A DNA stretch of 64,000 bases. Origin: Aspidapion aeneum (taxonomy: Eukaryota; Arthropoda; Insecta; Coleoptera; Brentidae). Where the stretch lies: the NCBI GenBank assembly GCA_963576565.1, contig OY755038.1, positions 177,808,438 to 177,872,437 on the forward strand, in the 5' to 3' direction. Made by a program: the position numbers and the translations under genes. This document shows, piece after piece, positions 1 to 10,420 of this stretch. Under the pieces are notes generated by a model. The model worked only from the letters and a program-made list of their open reading frames with translations. It had not been told where the DNA came from and ran no database searches. The first letter of the stretch is position 1, and every line of letters starts with the position of its first letter.

Positions 1-200
1 ACGAAAGGTAATTGAGTCTAGAGTTAAACAAAATACATTTTAGTTTTTTTTAAAAAACATTGCTTGTGTGGTATCAAACGAAAGGTAATTGAGTCTCGAG
101 TTGAATAAAATATATTTCAGATTTTGGTTATATTAGCTCACACTATAACTATAGTACCTAGTGTGAGCTTTGGTGCCCATAGATTAGCAGAGTATTTATT
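1..200 (-). repeat. Dispersed repeat family R, copy 1 (partial)
   Basis: The segment is the reverse-oriented counterpart of 44029-44740 and 56585-57170. Shared landmarks are the phrase attgagtct.gagtt.aa.aaaatatatttt, repeated in tandem at about 80-115 bp, and a hairpin at 134-169 whose arms read agctcacac and gtgtgagct. It is cut by the left window edge. No coding capacity is visible. The family is non-coding and could be a MITE, a SINE or a Helitron-like end; its class is not determined. Confidence 0.75.
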
Positions 201-1418
201 TAAGTTGCTTTTTTTTTCTCTTTTTAACACCTTTTGACCCTATTTGTTATTGACGCTAACTCCTTTGGACATAAATCGCCATAGTCGTGAGAATAGCTTA
301 CCTATTTTTCACGTATTTTTTGTTGGTCCTTATGAAGAACCTAGGTATATTAGGAGGTTAAAAAATAACTTTGTACCAACACATAAGGTGTGTATGCTTG
401 ACCCTCATGTGCTAGAAAGAGATAAAGTAGAGGGATATGTTTCTGGTCAGTCAGTGGAGAACAGCATACTTATAATACGTGGATCTTCGACGGTGGAATA
501 GGAGCGCGATATACTGCCCGACGCCATCTCTCCAGTACCGGATGGTCAAGCATACCAAAAGCTAATAAGTTAGCCAAGAAAATGGACTCGAGCCCTGCCT
601 GAGACGCGGTCCGCGCCATCTGTGGCACGTTTCGTTCACTGGTGTGATTTTAAAGACCACTTAGCAGCTAAAATGCCGTCTACACAAGTTTTTAAAAAAG
701 GAACGGAAGGAAAACTTGCGGTATATGCGTAATAAAAATAAAAAATGGAAATTTGTGCACACTATGTGTGTTTGCTTGACACTCATGTGCTAAAAAGAGA
801 GAGAATAGTTTAACCATCCTACTAAAGGTAGCATCTCCAAACATACGTTTCTGTGTTTCAAGTTTCCTTTTTTGATTTTTGTTACTCAAACACCTCTTTT
901 TTAAAATATTACGGAGTGTTTTTAGTCTAAACTAGCTTACCGGTTTTTGAAAAAATTAAAAAATGTTTGGAATCCAAGTATTAAATTACATGTCGCAGGT
1001 TTTTAAAAATTCTTAATTTAACATTTAATTAACTTTTTATCTACCGCGAATAGATTAACTATCGCAAAAATTAACATACTGTTCCACCACGCGTTGTTAG
1101 TAATACATTTTTGCTTTTAGTAAAAAGTACTTCACCTCAACTTTTCCAACATTAAAATATTTCTATTACAATATAGACGGCGCCTGACACTTAACTAGTG
1201 TCAGAAAACTGTTGATCTTTCAAAGTGTAATAATACGAAGGCGGCACTTTTTATTCCGCTTCCCTATAAAAAAATAATGGATTCAATGCGAATTCAATGG
1301 CATTAAAAAGTATTCAGTTTTTATACCTTTTAATAACTATGTATCCTGCTCAATTCCCTGAGCAGAAGATAGGTATTCAGAATTTATTCCAACCAATACT
1401 TTTTTATCCAAAACTGTT
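201..1418. other. Unassigned AT-rich stretch
   Basis: No convincing gene. An 85-codon open frame at 244-501 opens at TTG rather than ATG and matches no family I recognise. Part of it (about 385-420, cttgaccctcatgtgcta) recurs in degraded form at about 776-795 (cttgacactcatgtgcta), so this is probably decayed repeat material duplicated locally rather than a gene. Confidence 0.4.
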
Positions 1419-1419
1419 T

Positions 1420-4400
1420 TGGTTACATGTATATACCAAATTCTGAAATCATTTTTTATACATTTAAATACTTCTCAATATCTTTTGAAACCTATCCATT
1501 TAAATGACTTTATGAATTCATTATTTATACCGTTGAATACTTTTCAATACCTTCCTTTATCAATACAATTGAATGACTTTTCAAGTATTTATTTTCTATA
1601 TATTTGAATACATAGTTATACTCTTTAAACCAATCCAATTAAATACCTTTTTATGTAATCATTATTTATACCAATGAATACTTTTTAATTCCTTCCATTC
1701 TCAATACAACCGAATAAACATAAAAGGATTCATTTTTAATACATCTGAATACATACTAATACTCTATAAAACAATCCATTTAAATGACTTTTTATGAATT
1801 CATTATTTATACCGTTGAATACTTTTCAATACCTTCCTTTATCAATACAATTGAATGAACTTTTCAAGTATTCATTTTCTATATATTTGAATACATATTT
1901 ATATTATTTAAAGCAATCCAATTACATATCTTTATATGTAATCATTATTTATACCAATGAATACGTTTTAATTCCTTCCTTCCTAATACCATCGAATAAA
2001 CATAAAAGGATTAATTTTTAATACATCTGAATACATACTAATACGCTATAAAACAATCCATTTAAATGACTTTTTATGAATTCGTTATTTATACCGTTGA
2101 ATACTTTTCAATACCTTCCTTTACCAATAAAATTGAATGAAATTTTCAGGTATTCAGTTTCTATATATTTGAATACATATTTATACTCTTTAAAGCAATC
2201 CAATTAAATACCTTTTTATGTAATCATTATTTATACCAATGAATACTTTTTAATTCCTTCCATTCTCAATACAACCGAATAAACATAAAAGGGTTCATTT
2301 TTAATACATCTGAATACATACTAATACGCTATAAAACAATCCATTTAAATGACTTTTTATGAATTCATTATTTATACCGTTGAATACTTTTTAATACCTT
2401 CCCTTATTAATACAATTGAATGAACTTTTCAAGTATTCATTTTCTATATATTTGAATACATATTTATACTCTTTAAAGCAATCCAATTAAATACCTTTTT
2501 ATGTAATCATTATTTATACCAATGAATACTTTTTAATTCCTTCCTTTCTCAATGCAACCGAATAAACATAGAAGGATTCATTTCTAGTACATTTGAATAC
2601 ATACTAATACGCTATAGAACAATCCATTTAAATCACTTTTTATGAATTCATTATTTATCCCGTTGAATACTTTTCAATACCTTCCTTTATCAATACAATT
2701 AAATGCACTTTTCAAGTATTCATTTTCTATGTATTTGAATACATATTTATACCCTTTAAAGCAAAACAATTAAATACCTTTTTATGTGATCATTATTTAT
2801 ACCAATGAATACTTTTTAATTCCTTCCTTCATCTCAATACAACCGAATAAACATAAAATGATTAATTTTTAATACATCTGAATACATACTAATACGCTAT
2901 AAAACAAACCATTTAAATGACTTTTTATGAATTTATTATTTATCCCGTTGAATACTTTTCAATACCTTCCTTTATCAATACAATTGAATGAACTTTTCAA
3001 GTATTCATTTTCTATATATTTGAATACATATTTATACTTTTTAAAGCCATCCAATTAAATACCTTTTTATGTAATCATTATTTATACCAATGAATACATT
3101 TTAATTCCTTCCTTTCTCAATACAACCGAATAAACATAAAAGGATTCATTTTTAATACATCTGAATACGTACTAATACGCTATAAAACAATCCATTTAAA
3201 TGACTGTTTATGAATTAATTATTTATACCGTTGAATACTTTTTAATACCTTCCCTTATTAATACAATTGAATGAACTTTTCAAGTATTCATTTTCTATAT
3301 ATTTGAATACATATTTATACTCTTTAAAGCAATCCAATTAAATACCTTTTTATGTAATCATTATTTATACCAATGAATACTTTTTAATTCCTTCCTTTCT
3401 CAATGCAATCGAATAAACATAGAAGGATTCATTTCTAATACATTTGAATACATACTAATACGCTATAGATCAATCCATTTAAATCACTTTTTATGAATTC
3501 ATTATTTATCCCGTTGAATACTTTTCAATACCTTCCTTTATCAATACAATTAAATGAACTTTTCAAGTATTCATTTTCTATATATTTGAATACATATTTA
3601 TACTCTTTAAAGCAATCCAATTAAATACCTTTTTATGTAATCATTATTTATACCAATGAATACATTTTAATTCCTTCCTTTCCCAATACAACCGAATAAA
3701 CATAAAAGGATTCATTTTTTAAACATCTGAATACATACTAATACGCTATAAAACAATCCATTTAAATGACTTTTTATGAATTCATTATTTATCCCGTTGA
3801 ATACTTTTCAATACCTTCCTTTATCAATACAATTGAATGAACTTTTCAAGTATTCATTTTCTATATATTTGAATACATATTTATACTCTTTAAAGCAATC
3901 CAATTAAATACCTTTTTATGTAATCATTATTTATACCAATGAATACATTTTAATTCCTTCCTTTCTCAATACAACCGAATAAACATAAAAGGATTCATTT
4001 TTAATACATCTGAATACATACTAATACGCTATAAAACAATCCATTTAAATGACTTTTTATGAATTCATTATTTATACCGTTGAATACTTTTTAATACCTT
4101 CCCTTATTAATACAATTGAATGAACTTTTCAAGTATTCATTTTCTATATATTTGAATACATATTTATACTCTTTAAAGCAATCCAATTAAATACCTTTTT
4201 ATGTAATCATTATTTATACCAATGAATACTTTTTAATTCCTTCCTTTCTCAATGCAACCGAATAAACATAGAAGGATTCATTTCTAATACATTTGAATAC
4301 ATACTAATACGCTATAGAACAATCCATTTAAATCACTTTTTATGAATTCATTATTTATCCCGTTGAATACTTTTCAATACCTTCCTTTATCAATACAATT

Positions 4401-4640
4401 AAATGCACTTTTCAAGTATTCATTTTCTATGTATTTGATTACATATTTATACCCTTTAAAGCAAAACAATTAAATACCTTTTTATGTAATCATTATTTAT
4501 ACCAATGAATACTTTTTAATTCCTTCCTTCATCTCAATACAACCGAATAAACATAAAATGATTCATTTTTAATACATCTGAATACATACTAATACGCTAT
4601 AAAACAATCCATTTAAATGACTTTTTATGAATTCATTATT
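1420..4640. repeat. Satellite: about 283-bp dimer of two 141-bp monomers
   Basis: The anchor tttaaat(g/c)ac recurs at 1499, 1779, 2061, 2343, 2627, 2912, 3195, 3478, 3761, 4044, 4327 and 4612, a spacing of 280-285 bp. Each unit has two related halves of about 141 bp: one carries tatgaattcattatttat and the other tatgtaatcattatttat, each followed by a ccttcc block and a gaatacat block. Variant units (aatcac, cccgttg, caatgcaaccg) recur every three units, a roughly 850-bp higher-order repeat. Short open frames here are repeat artefacts. Confidence 0.95.
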
Positions 4641-5513
4641 TCCCACATAGCATTGAAAGAACATTCAAATGCTTTGTATATGCTTTTTAGGTACTTTAAA
4701 GAATATTCTTTTAGTGATATGCTTAGCATATTTTGAAAAGAAGATTCACATCCCAAGTATATGCGATGAATATACTGTAAAGGATCTTCTTTTAGGAATC
4801 AGCATACCATATTCTTGGCATATACCATGTGAGAATGTTTCACTTTAGTTCATCCATAGTATATACCAGTTATGAACGTGCCAAGAATATTCTGAGATTA
4901 ACATGCTAAGAATATTCCGGAATGCACTAGAAAATACACATATATTTTAATAATATTCATGGCATGAATACATTCTACAAAAAACACAACAATATTCTTT
5001 AAACATTTTTGAATAATAAAACTGTACAAAAATATTGTTTTTTAGAGAATTGGTAATTTAAATATAGGTACCTTGTGTAGAGAATATTCTAAAAATTCTA
5101 AATTTAAATGATAATTAAATACCTGTTGAAAATTGCTTAAATTCTTATAGCTGGGCGATTTTTTCTAAAAAAATATGACGTCACAGCCGAGATCATTTTT
5201 ACAAATTTTGATTGAATAACTTTTTTAATCAACGATGTGATTGCGTGTCAAACTGTTTAAGAAATTTATAACCGATCTTTCTGACTGTGGCGTTCCAGGG
5301 TTCCTAATTTGGTCATAATCAGTGGCGTATATAGAAAAAAGCTTCGGGGTGGGCCCGAGACAGTTTTGGGCGTATATGAGGGGGGGGGTCCGGGCCCCCC
5401 CGTAGCTAAGATATTTTAGATATTTTCCACATATTTCATGAATACAAACATAAAATAGCATAAACTACGGCCTCATGGGGTCTCACCCCCCTCCCCCAAA
5501 ATGGCTCTGGTAA
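4641..5513. other. AT-rich stretch with a cluster of GAATATTC palindromes
   Basis: The satellite ends abruptly in the middle of a unit near 4640. The next 450 bp hold perfect GAATATTC octamers at 4701, 4885, 4910 and 5082 and several near matches. GAA-NN-TTC spacing resembles a heat-shock element, but there is no adjacent promoter or gene and the AT bias makes chance or repeat origin likely. From 5100 to 5513 I see nothing coding; a run of G then C near 5380-5400 is present. Confidence 0.4.
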
Positions 5514-5634
5514 AAAATAGCGAGGACAAAATAGCGCGGGACAAAATAGCGCAGGACAAAATAGCACAGGACAAAATAGCGCGGGACAAAGTAGCCCGGG
5601 ACAAAATAGCGCAGGACAAAATAGCGCAGATCTC
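5514..5634. repeat. 15-bp minisatellite, about 8 copies
   Basis: The unit aaaatagcgcgggac repeats about eight times with point changes (gcgagg, gcacagg, gcccggg). Because 15 is a multiple of three, the reverse strand reads as a repetitive Cys/Pro/Leu/Phe peptide, which I treat as an artefact. Confidence 0.9.
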
Positions 5635-5969
5635 AAAAAGATACTACGTTACGTTACGTTCAATTTAGCACTGTGCCTAAGAGTCATTTGTAGCTGTAAT
5701 AGCCAAGTTTAGAAAAACATTTCCAAACCAGTAAGAGCCATTTATTTTGAAATTTGTATTGGAGAACTTGGCTTTACTTTTATCTCAATTCTTTTTACGG
5801 AGTACCACTTTCGGGTACTTGGCTTTTTTTTGCATGAAATGTTTTTGTTATGATTTCACTGCTTTTTTAAAGTATTTGGATAATATTTAAGTTTTAAAGT
5901 AGTAAAATATGCAGGATATTGTTCAAAACTTTTGCAATGCCTTATTAAAAATGTTGAGGTTTTTTTATA

Positions 5970-6570
5970 TTTTCCTATGGTTTTATCATAGTTCCTATCA
6001 GCCTTCTAAAGCTCAGCTCTCTAGTGTTCCTGGAAGTAGGCAATGTTAATTTTAAATAACTTTACATTTATAGGGGAGGAAAGTAAATTAAAATTTTGCT
6101 GTTTTCAAATTTTTTTCTATACTTAGTTTTATCATAGTTCCTATCAGTCTTCCAAAGCTCAGCTCTCTAGCGTTTCTGGAAGTGGACAATGCTAATTTAC
6201 ATAACTTTACATTTATAGGGGAGGGAAGTTAATTAAACTTTGGGGTTTTTTAATTTTCTTTTATAGTTTTATCATAGTTCTTATCAGCCTTCCAAAGCTC
6301 AGTTCTCAAGCGTGTCCGGAAGTGGGCAATGTTACTTTTACATTACATTTATAGGGGAGGAAAGTAAATTTTAATTTTGGGTTTTTTAAATTTTTTTCTA
6401 TAGTTTTATCATAGTTCCTATCAGTCTGCCATTTCTGGAAGTGGGCAATGTTACTTTTACATAACTTTACATGTATAGGGGAGGGGAGTAAATTATAATT
6501 TTGGGGTTTTTCCAGGGGTTTGGTCATAATTTCTATCAGTCTGCCAAATTTCAGCTCTGTAGCATGTCTT
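5970..6570. repeat. Tandem repeat of about 140 bp, five degenerate copies
   Basis: The anchor ttttatcata-gttcctatcag recurs at 5981, 6127, 6267 and 6404, with a degraded copy at 6520. Each unit also holds agctcagctctctag, ctggaagtgggcaatg and ataggggagg. Later copies are shortened. No protein can be read consistently through them. Confidence 0.85.
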
Positions 6571-6889
6571 GAAGTACAGTAGAATTTTGATAATCTCTAC
6601 ATGAGTGAGTGAGTGGCAATTTCGACGTTGTTTGAAATTTCGTAACTACTGTACTACTTTATGGAATTCCATGAAACTTGGAGGGGTTGTTAACTCCATG
6701 AAGATCTACAAAGTTGAGATTCGTAGGTCATTCCGAAGTAGAGTTTTAGATAGGTCAAATATCGGCTGAAATGTTTTAAGAAAAGATTGTTACGGCGCGC
6801 GAACTTGGCGAGGCCCGGCCCTCAGACTTTCATTTTTTTGTTGGTTACGAGGTTTCAGAATTAGGGTGACAGTATAATGTTTTTTACAG
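6571..6889. other. Probable intron or upstream flank of the transposase gene
   Basis: No open frame of note. It ends in a good 3' splice site (tttttacag, AG at 6888-6889) that leads into the zinc-finger exon at 6890. Earlier exons may exist upstream but I could not identify them. Confidence 0.4.
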
Positions 6890-6993
6890 AGTACAAAGTA
6901 GATGAAATTGCTCCAAATAAAAAGCATGCTGTTGCTGCGCTTTGCAATGAGTGTGGAAAGTCATTCACAACATATCAAAATTTAACCAAACAT
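6890..6993 (+). CDS. Zinc-finger exon, first part (MULE-like transposase)
   Basis: After the acceptor at 6888-6889 the frame gives a C2H2 finger that begins CNECGKSF and runs to the first His (NLTKH) before the Penelope-like insertion. The exon resumes at 9110 after an 11-bp duplication and supplies VRIFH, giving C-x2-C-x12-H-x4-H. It then reaches a donor (gtaaat) at 9129. The 94-bp intron 9129-9222 leads to the next exon with matching phase (one base carried over). Confidence 0.8.
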
Positions 6994-7028
6994 CTCTTTG
7001 TTTGAAACTCGTAGACAATGATTGTGTA

Positions 7029-7147
7029 GAAATAAAATTTCGGACTTCCATTGTCTTTATTTATTTTAAAACACGACGTTTCGGTTAGTAAGTATCTCTA
7101 ACCGTTATCAAGTGTAAACTAAACAATCTAGTCTCTAGGCTACTACT
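7029..7147 (-). repeat. Inverted pLTR arm, left copy of the Penelope-like element
   Basis: Reverse complement of 8979-9097 with very few differences. Shared landmarks are ccattgtctttatttatttt, acacgacgtttcggttag and ctagtctctaggctactact. It lies downstream (3') of the coding region. Confidence 0.92.
7071..7114 (-). ncRNA. Hammerhead-ribozyme-like motif (PLE, left arm)
   Basis: On the minus strand: helix I strand ACAC, core TTGATAA, a 7-bp helix II (CGGTTAG with CTAACCG), GAAACGTC containing the would-be cleavage site after GTC, and the second helix I strand GTGT. The consensus core is CUGANGA with GAAA. Here position 3 is U and position 8 is A, so the C3-G8 pair of active hammerheads would be replaced by U3-A8. 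Helix III is only the self-complementary ACGT, as in PLE hammerheads proposed to work as dimers. Activity is inferred, not shown. Confidence 0.6.
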
Positions 7148-7166
7148 TATACTACTTGGTGTGCAG

Positions 7167-8813
7167 TCAGGTGTGACGGCCCGCCCCCTTTTTAATCGTA
7201 AGACGCCTGTTTTCCTTAAGGAGTGGTTTCCATATGTTTGGTATGTCCGTGCTTGGTTGACTGAAAACTTCTTTATTCTGCATTATAAACGCAGCTTCAA
7301 TAAATTTTCGTTTTCGCCAATGCGCCTCCTTATGTAAAACTTTAGCTTCTGACCACTGAATCCTGTGATCATTTGACCATGCATGATCTGCTAAACCGGA
7401 TTTTGCAATATCCCCTAATTGGGTACTGTTTAGATGTTCATTTACTCTAACCTGAAGAGGGCGTTTCGTTTCACCTATATATGATTTACCACACTCACAC
7501 GGGATTTGGTAAATACATTCCTTTTTATTTGAGCGATTGTCTGGTTTTGTTTTAGTTACAAAACTTCTTATCGTATTTCCCGAAGAAAATACTGTTTTTA
7601 TATTATAGTGTTTAGCTATTCGTCTTATGTTTTCTGAAATCCCTTGAACATATGGAATGTTAATAACACCTAACGGATTATTATTTTGAGAATTTGGTAC
7701 ATTCAGTTTGTTTTTAATTTTAAATATCGTTGAGTTTATTAATTTCTCGGAATAACCATTCTGTTGTAAGTCCTTTTTAATGTTGTTAATTTCTGTGGTT
7801 AATTCTTCAATATTACTACAAATATTTACGGCTCTTAAATACAAACTTCTTATAACTCCTTGTTTTGTTGCAACAGAATGATTAGACTTAAAATTTAGGT
7901 ACTGTCCCGTGTGTGTAGGTTTCCTATATACAGTGGTTTGAATGTTTCTGTCTAATCGTTTGACAAGAACATCCAAAAAAGGTAAGGCCGAATCTTTTTC
8001 AATTTCCATGGTGCACTTGATTGTTGATCGAATACCGTTTAAATGGTGTAGAAAATTTTGTAGTTCGTCATCATTTTCCGGCCATATAATAAATGTGTCA
8101 TCCATGTATCGTAGCCATAGTTTTGGTTTGACTCTTGCTGTGTTGATCGCATGGTCCTCGAACCACTCCATGTAGATGTTTGCTACCACTGGCGAAAGAG
8201 ATGAACCCATTGGGAGTCCATCATTTTGCGCGTAAAACTTATCTTTCGCTTGAAAGTAAGAGTTACGGAGACAGAGCTCCAAAAGATCCATCACCCCCTT
8301 CACCGATAGCGTTGTTCTCTCATGAAGTGTATTATCAGTTTGTAATTTGTTTTTAATGATACTGACTGACTCATTTATTGGCACGTTGGTGTAGAGACTT
8401 TCTACATCAAAACTTACAAATCTATCGCCGGGATCTAATTCGATACCTTTTAAAACCTCGACAAAATGTTCCGAGTTTTTGACGAAAGATTCGGACTTAC
8501 CCTGTAGTGGTTGAATTATGTCCAACAAAAACCTCGACAAAGTGCTGGTCGGTGAGTCCCTGGAGCTGGTAATTGGTCGCAGTGGTATATCCTTTCTATG
8601 GATCTTTGGTAATCCATAAAAATGTGTTGCGTTACTGTGGTGTGGAGTCAGGCGGGATCTAACAGCGTCCGGGATATTTTCAGCATACTTCTTCAAAGTC
8701 CTGTAGATGCGTCCTTCTATGGTGGTGGTTGGATCTTTGGGTAGTTGCCTGTAGTCTCCTTTCTCCAGAACTTCTTGGATCTTTTTGTCGTAAGTCTCGA
8801 CATCCATGATCAC
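7167..8813 (-). CDS. Penelope-like reverse transcriptase with GIY-YIG endonuclease
   Basis: 548 codons from the first ATG. RT signatures are visible in order: a FVSFDVESLYTNVPI block near residues 135-150, GLPMGSSLSPVVANIYME near 200-217, and the catalytic RYMDDTFIIW near 234-243. The C-terminal part (about residues 435-520) has the GIY-YIG signature CIYQIPC and SYIGETKRPLQVRVNEH typical of Penelope endonucleases. The same frame continues upstream of the ATG to about 8979 apart from one TAG near 8862, so the protein once started further 5' and the ATG at 8813 is probably internal. Full Penelope proteins are usually over 700 residues. It would copy the element RNA in the nucleus and nick target DNA. 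Confidence 0.93.
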   Translation of the reverse strand: MIMDVETYDKKIQEVLEKGDYRQLPKDPTTTIEGRIYRTLKKYAENIPDAVRSRLTPHHSNATHFYGLPKIHRKDIPLRPITSSRDSPTSTLSRFLLDIIQPLQGKSESFVKNSEHFVEVLKGIELDPGDRFVSFDVESLYTNVPINESVSIIKNKLQTDNTLHERTTLSVKGVMDLLELCLRNSYFQAKDKFYAQNDGLPMGSSLSPVVANIYMEWFEDHAINTARVKPKLWLRYMDDTFIIWPENDDELQNFLHHLNGIRSTIKCTMEIEKDSALPFLDVLVKRLDRNIQTTVYRKPTHTGQYLNFKSNHSVATKQGVIRSLYLRAVNICSNIEELTTEINNIKKDLQQNGYSEKLINSTIFKIKNKLNVPNSQNNNPLGVINIPYVQGISENIRRIAKHYNIKTVFSSGNTIRSFVTKTKPDNRSNKKECIYQIPCECGKSYIGETKRPLQVRVNEHLNSTQLGDIAKSGLADHAWSNDHRIQWSEAKVLHKEAHWRKRKFIEAAFIMQNKEVFSQPSTDIPNIWKPLLKENRRLTIKKGAGRHT

Positions 8814-8978
8814 CGTCGCGTTTCCTTTGTCGGCCGGTAGAATCTTGATTGATTTGTCAGCCTACAGGTTCTTGATTGCCCGTTGTTTTTGACTGGTGAT
8901 GTTTGTTTTTTGTTGCTTCTTTCTGTCCAACGTTGTTCTTACTTTATGGCGAAACTCATCAGCTTCGGGTTGAGGTAG

Positions 8979-9097
8979 AGTAGTAGCCTAGAGACTAGAT
9001 TGTTTAGTTTACACTTGATAACGGTTAGAGATACTTACTAACCGAAACGTCGTGTTTTAAAATAAATAAAGACAATGGAATTCCGAAATTTTATTTC
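8979..9097 (+). repeat. Inverted pLTR arm, right copy of the Penelope-like element
   Basis: Inverted counterpart of 7029-7147, at the 5' side of the truncated coding region. It abuts the 11-bp target duplication at 9099-9109. Confidence 0.92.
9011..9054 (+). ncRNA. Hammerhead-ribozyme-like motif (PLE, right arm)
   Basis: Same architecture as the left-arm motif: ACAC, TTGATAA, helix II of 7 bp with a 9-nt loop, GAAACGTC, GTGT. Both arms carry the same U3 and A8 variants, so the variants predate the duplication of the arm or were kept in both. Confidence 0.6.
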
Positions 9098-9222
9098 ATA
9101 ACCAAACATGTTAGAATATTTCACCCTTGTAAATTAAACGCATTTATACTGATTCTAATATTACAATCATTGCATAAAGCTAATTTCGGCATGATATTTA
9201 ATTAATTAAATGGTATTTTTAG

Positions 9223-10384
9223 ATAAAGAGACTAAATTAACAAAACCAAAAGCTTACACATATGAATGTGAAGAATGTCACAAACATTTTAATAACATAA
9301 AAAATTTTAGAAGACATAAGAAAAACAATGAAAATGTTGAGTCAAGGAAGCAATACAAGTGTATCTTATGCAGTACAACTGTAAACTTAACAAAATCTGA
9401 AATATGGAGTCATTTCCAAATTATTCATGACATTGTTTTAAGCTCAGACACTTTAAAGTTTTCTAACCAAGATGAATTTCATATCTGGAAAGGTGAAATG
9501 GAGAGAGAAACGCAGTCTTTTTTTATTAATGAACATGGCTCATACCAAACTAATGGCTATAAAATTGAAAATATGTATGTCATCGATCAGGTATTTTTAT
9601 ATCTAAAAGTAAGGGAATACGACACTAAAAGTACAAGGTAGCCATAAAATGAACGGATACTGCCCAGCTGAAATAAGTGCTAAGATTTTGAATGATGGAA
9701 TATGTGAGGTGGAATTTGTTAGCAAACACATTGGACATACTGATAATTTGGGTCACTTAAATTTAAATAAAACCACAAGGAAAGATTTAGCTGTCAAAAT
9801 TTCTTCAAAGATTCCTTTGGATACAATTCTCAATGAAGTGAGAGATTCTATCAGTGGAGATCAACTTAGCAGATCGCACCTGTTGACAAAAAAAGGTTTT
9901 TCTAATATTCAGCAGTGTTTCAACTTAAATAAAGAGTCGCTTAGGCATGAAAAAGATGCTATTAGTGTCGAAGCTTGGATTACGGAAGTGGAACTTACCG
10001 GTTCTGTGTTATTTTATAAACCTCAAGATATACAATCAGAAGAGCACGACTTAAAAAATGAGGATTTTGTTTTAATAATTATGAACAGGGGCCAAACAGA
10101 AATGATCGAAAAGTATGGTAATGACTGTATCTGTATTGATGGTACACATGGCATGAATGCTTATGGATTTGAATTGATTACTTTACTTGTTTTGGACGAT
10201 ATACGCGAAGGTTTTCCTTCCGCATTTTGCATATCCAACAGAACTGATGAAGTCATCATGAAACTTTTTTTTCCTGTATAAAGGAGAAGCTAGGGAAAAA
10301 TGTATGTGCTGAAGTATTTATGTCTGACATGGCCCAATCATTTTACAATGCTTGGGTTCAAGTAATGGGTCCTGTAAAATTTAG
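9223..10384 (+). CDS. Catalytic exon of the MULE-like transposase (frameshifted)
   Basis: Acceptor tttttag at 9222, donor gtaagt at 10385. The first part (to about 9570) holds a second C2H2 finger (CEECHKHF...H) and a CILC...H finger-like motif. The part from 9649 reads NGYCPAEI, then a helical region, a CICIDGTHGMNAYGF block with the probable first catalytic Asp near 10137, and FMSDMAQSFYNAW with the second. Three one-base losses interrupt the frame: near 9573 (A-run), near 9630 (cact-aaaa) and near 10266 (T-run of 8 where 9 are needed). Confidence 0.82.
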
Positions 10385-10420
10385 GTAAGTATCCTACAAG
10401 TTATTTTAAAATTTACCTTA

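Larger units (their letters stand above)
6994..9098 (-). mobile_element. Penelope-like element with inverted terminal pLTR copies
   Basis: The insert is flanked by an 11-bp direct duplication taaccaaacat (6983-6993 and 9099-9109) and removing one copy restores the interrupted zinc-finger exon. It encodes a reverse transcriptase with a C-terminal GIY-YIG endonuclease (7167-8813, minus strand). Two 119-bp inverted copies of a terminal segment (7029-7147 and 8979-9097) each contain a hammerhead-like motif. The 5' part of the protein is missing: the frame enters from the right-hand inverted copy, so this is a 5'-truncated copy. PLEs with inverted or tandem pseudo-LTRs are known. Confidence 0.9.

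Noticed and set aside
244..501. 85-codon open frame on the plus strand
   Set aside because: It starts at TTG, shows no recognisable domain, and part of its DNA is repeated in degraded form at about 776-795, so I treat it as repeat remnant.
1420..4640. Possible CRISPR array
   Set aside because: Unit length (about 283 bp), lack of short identical repeats with unique spacers and the eukaryotic context make this a satellite.
5436..5636. Cys/Pro/Leu-rich reverse-strand frame resembling a repetitive peptide
   Set aside because: It is the translation of a 15-bp minisatellite and has no flanking gene structure.
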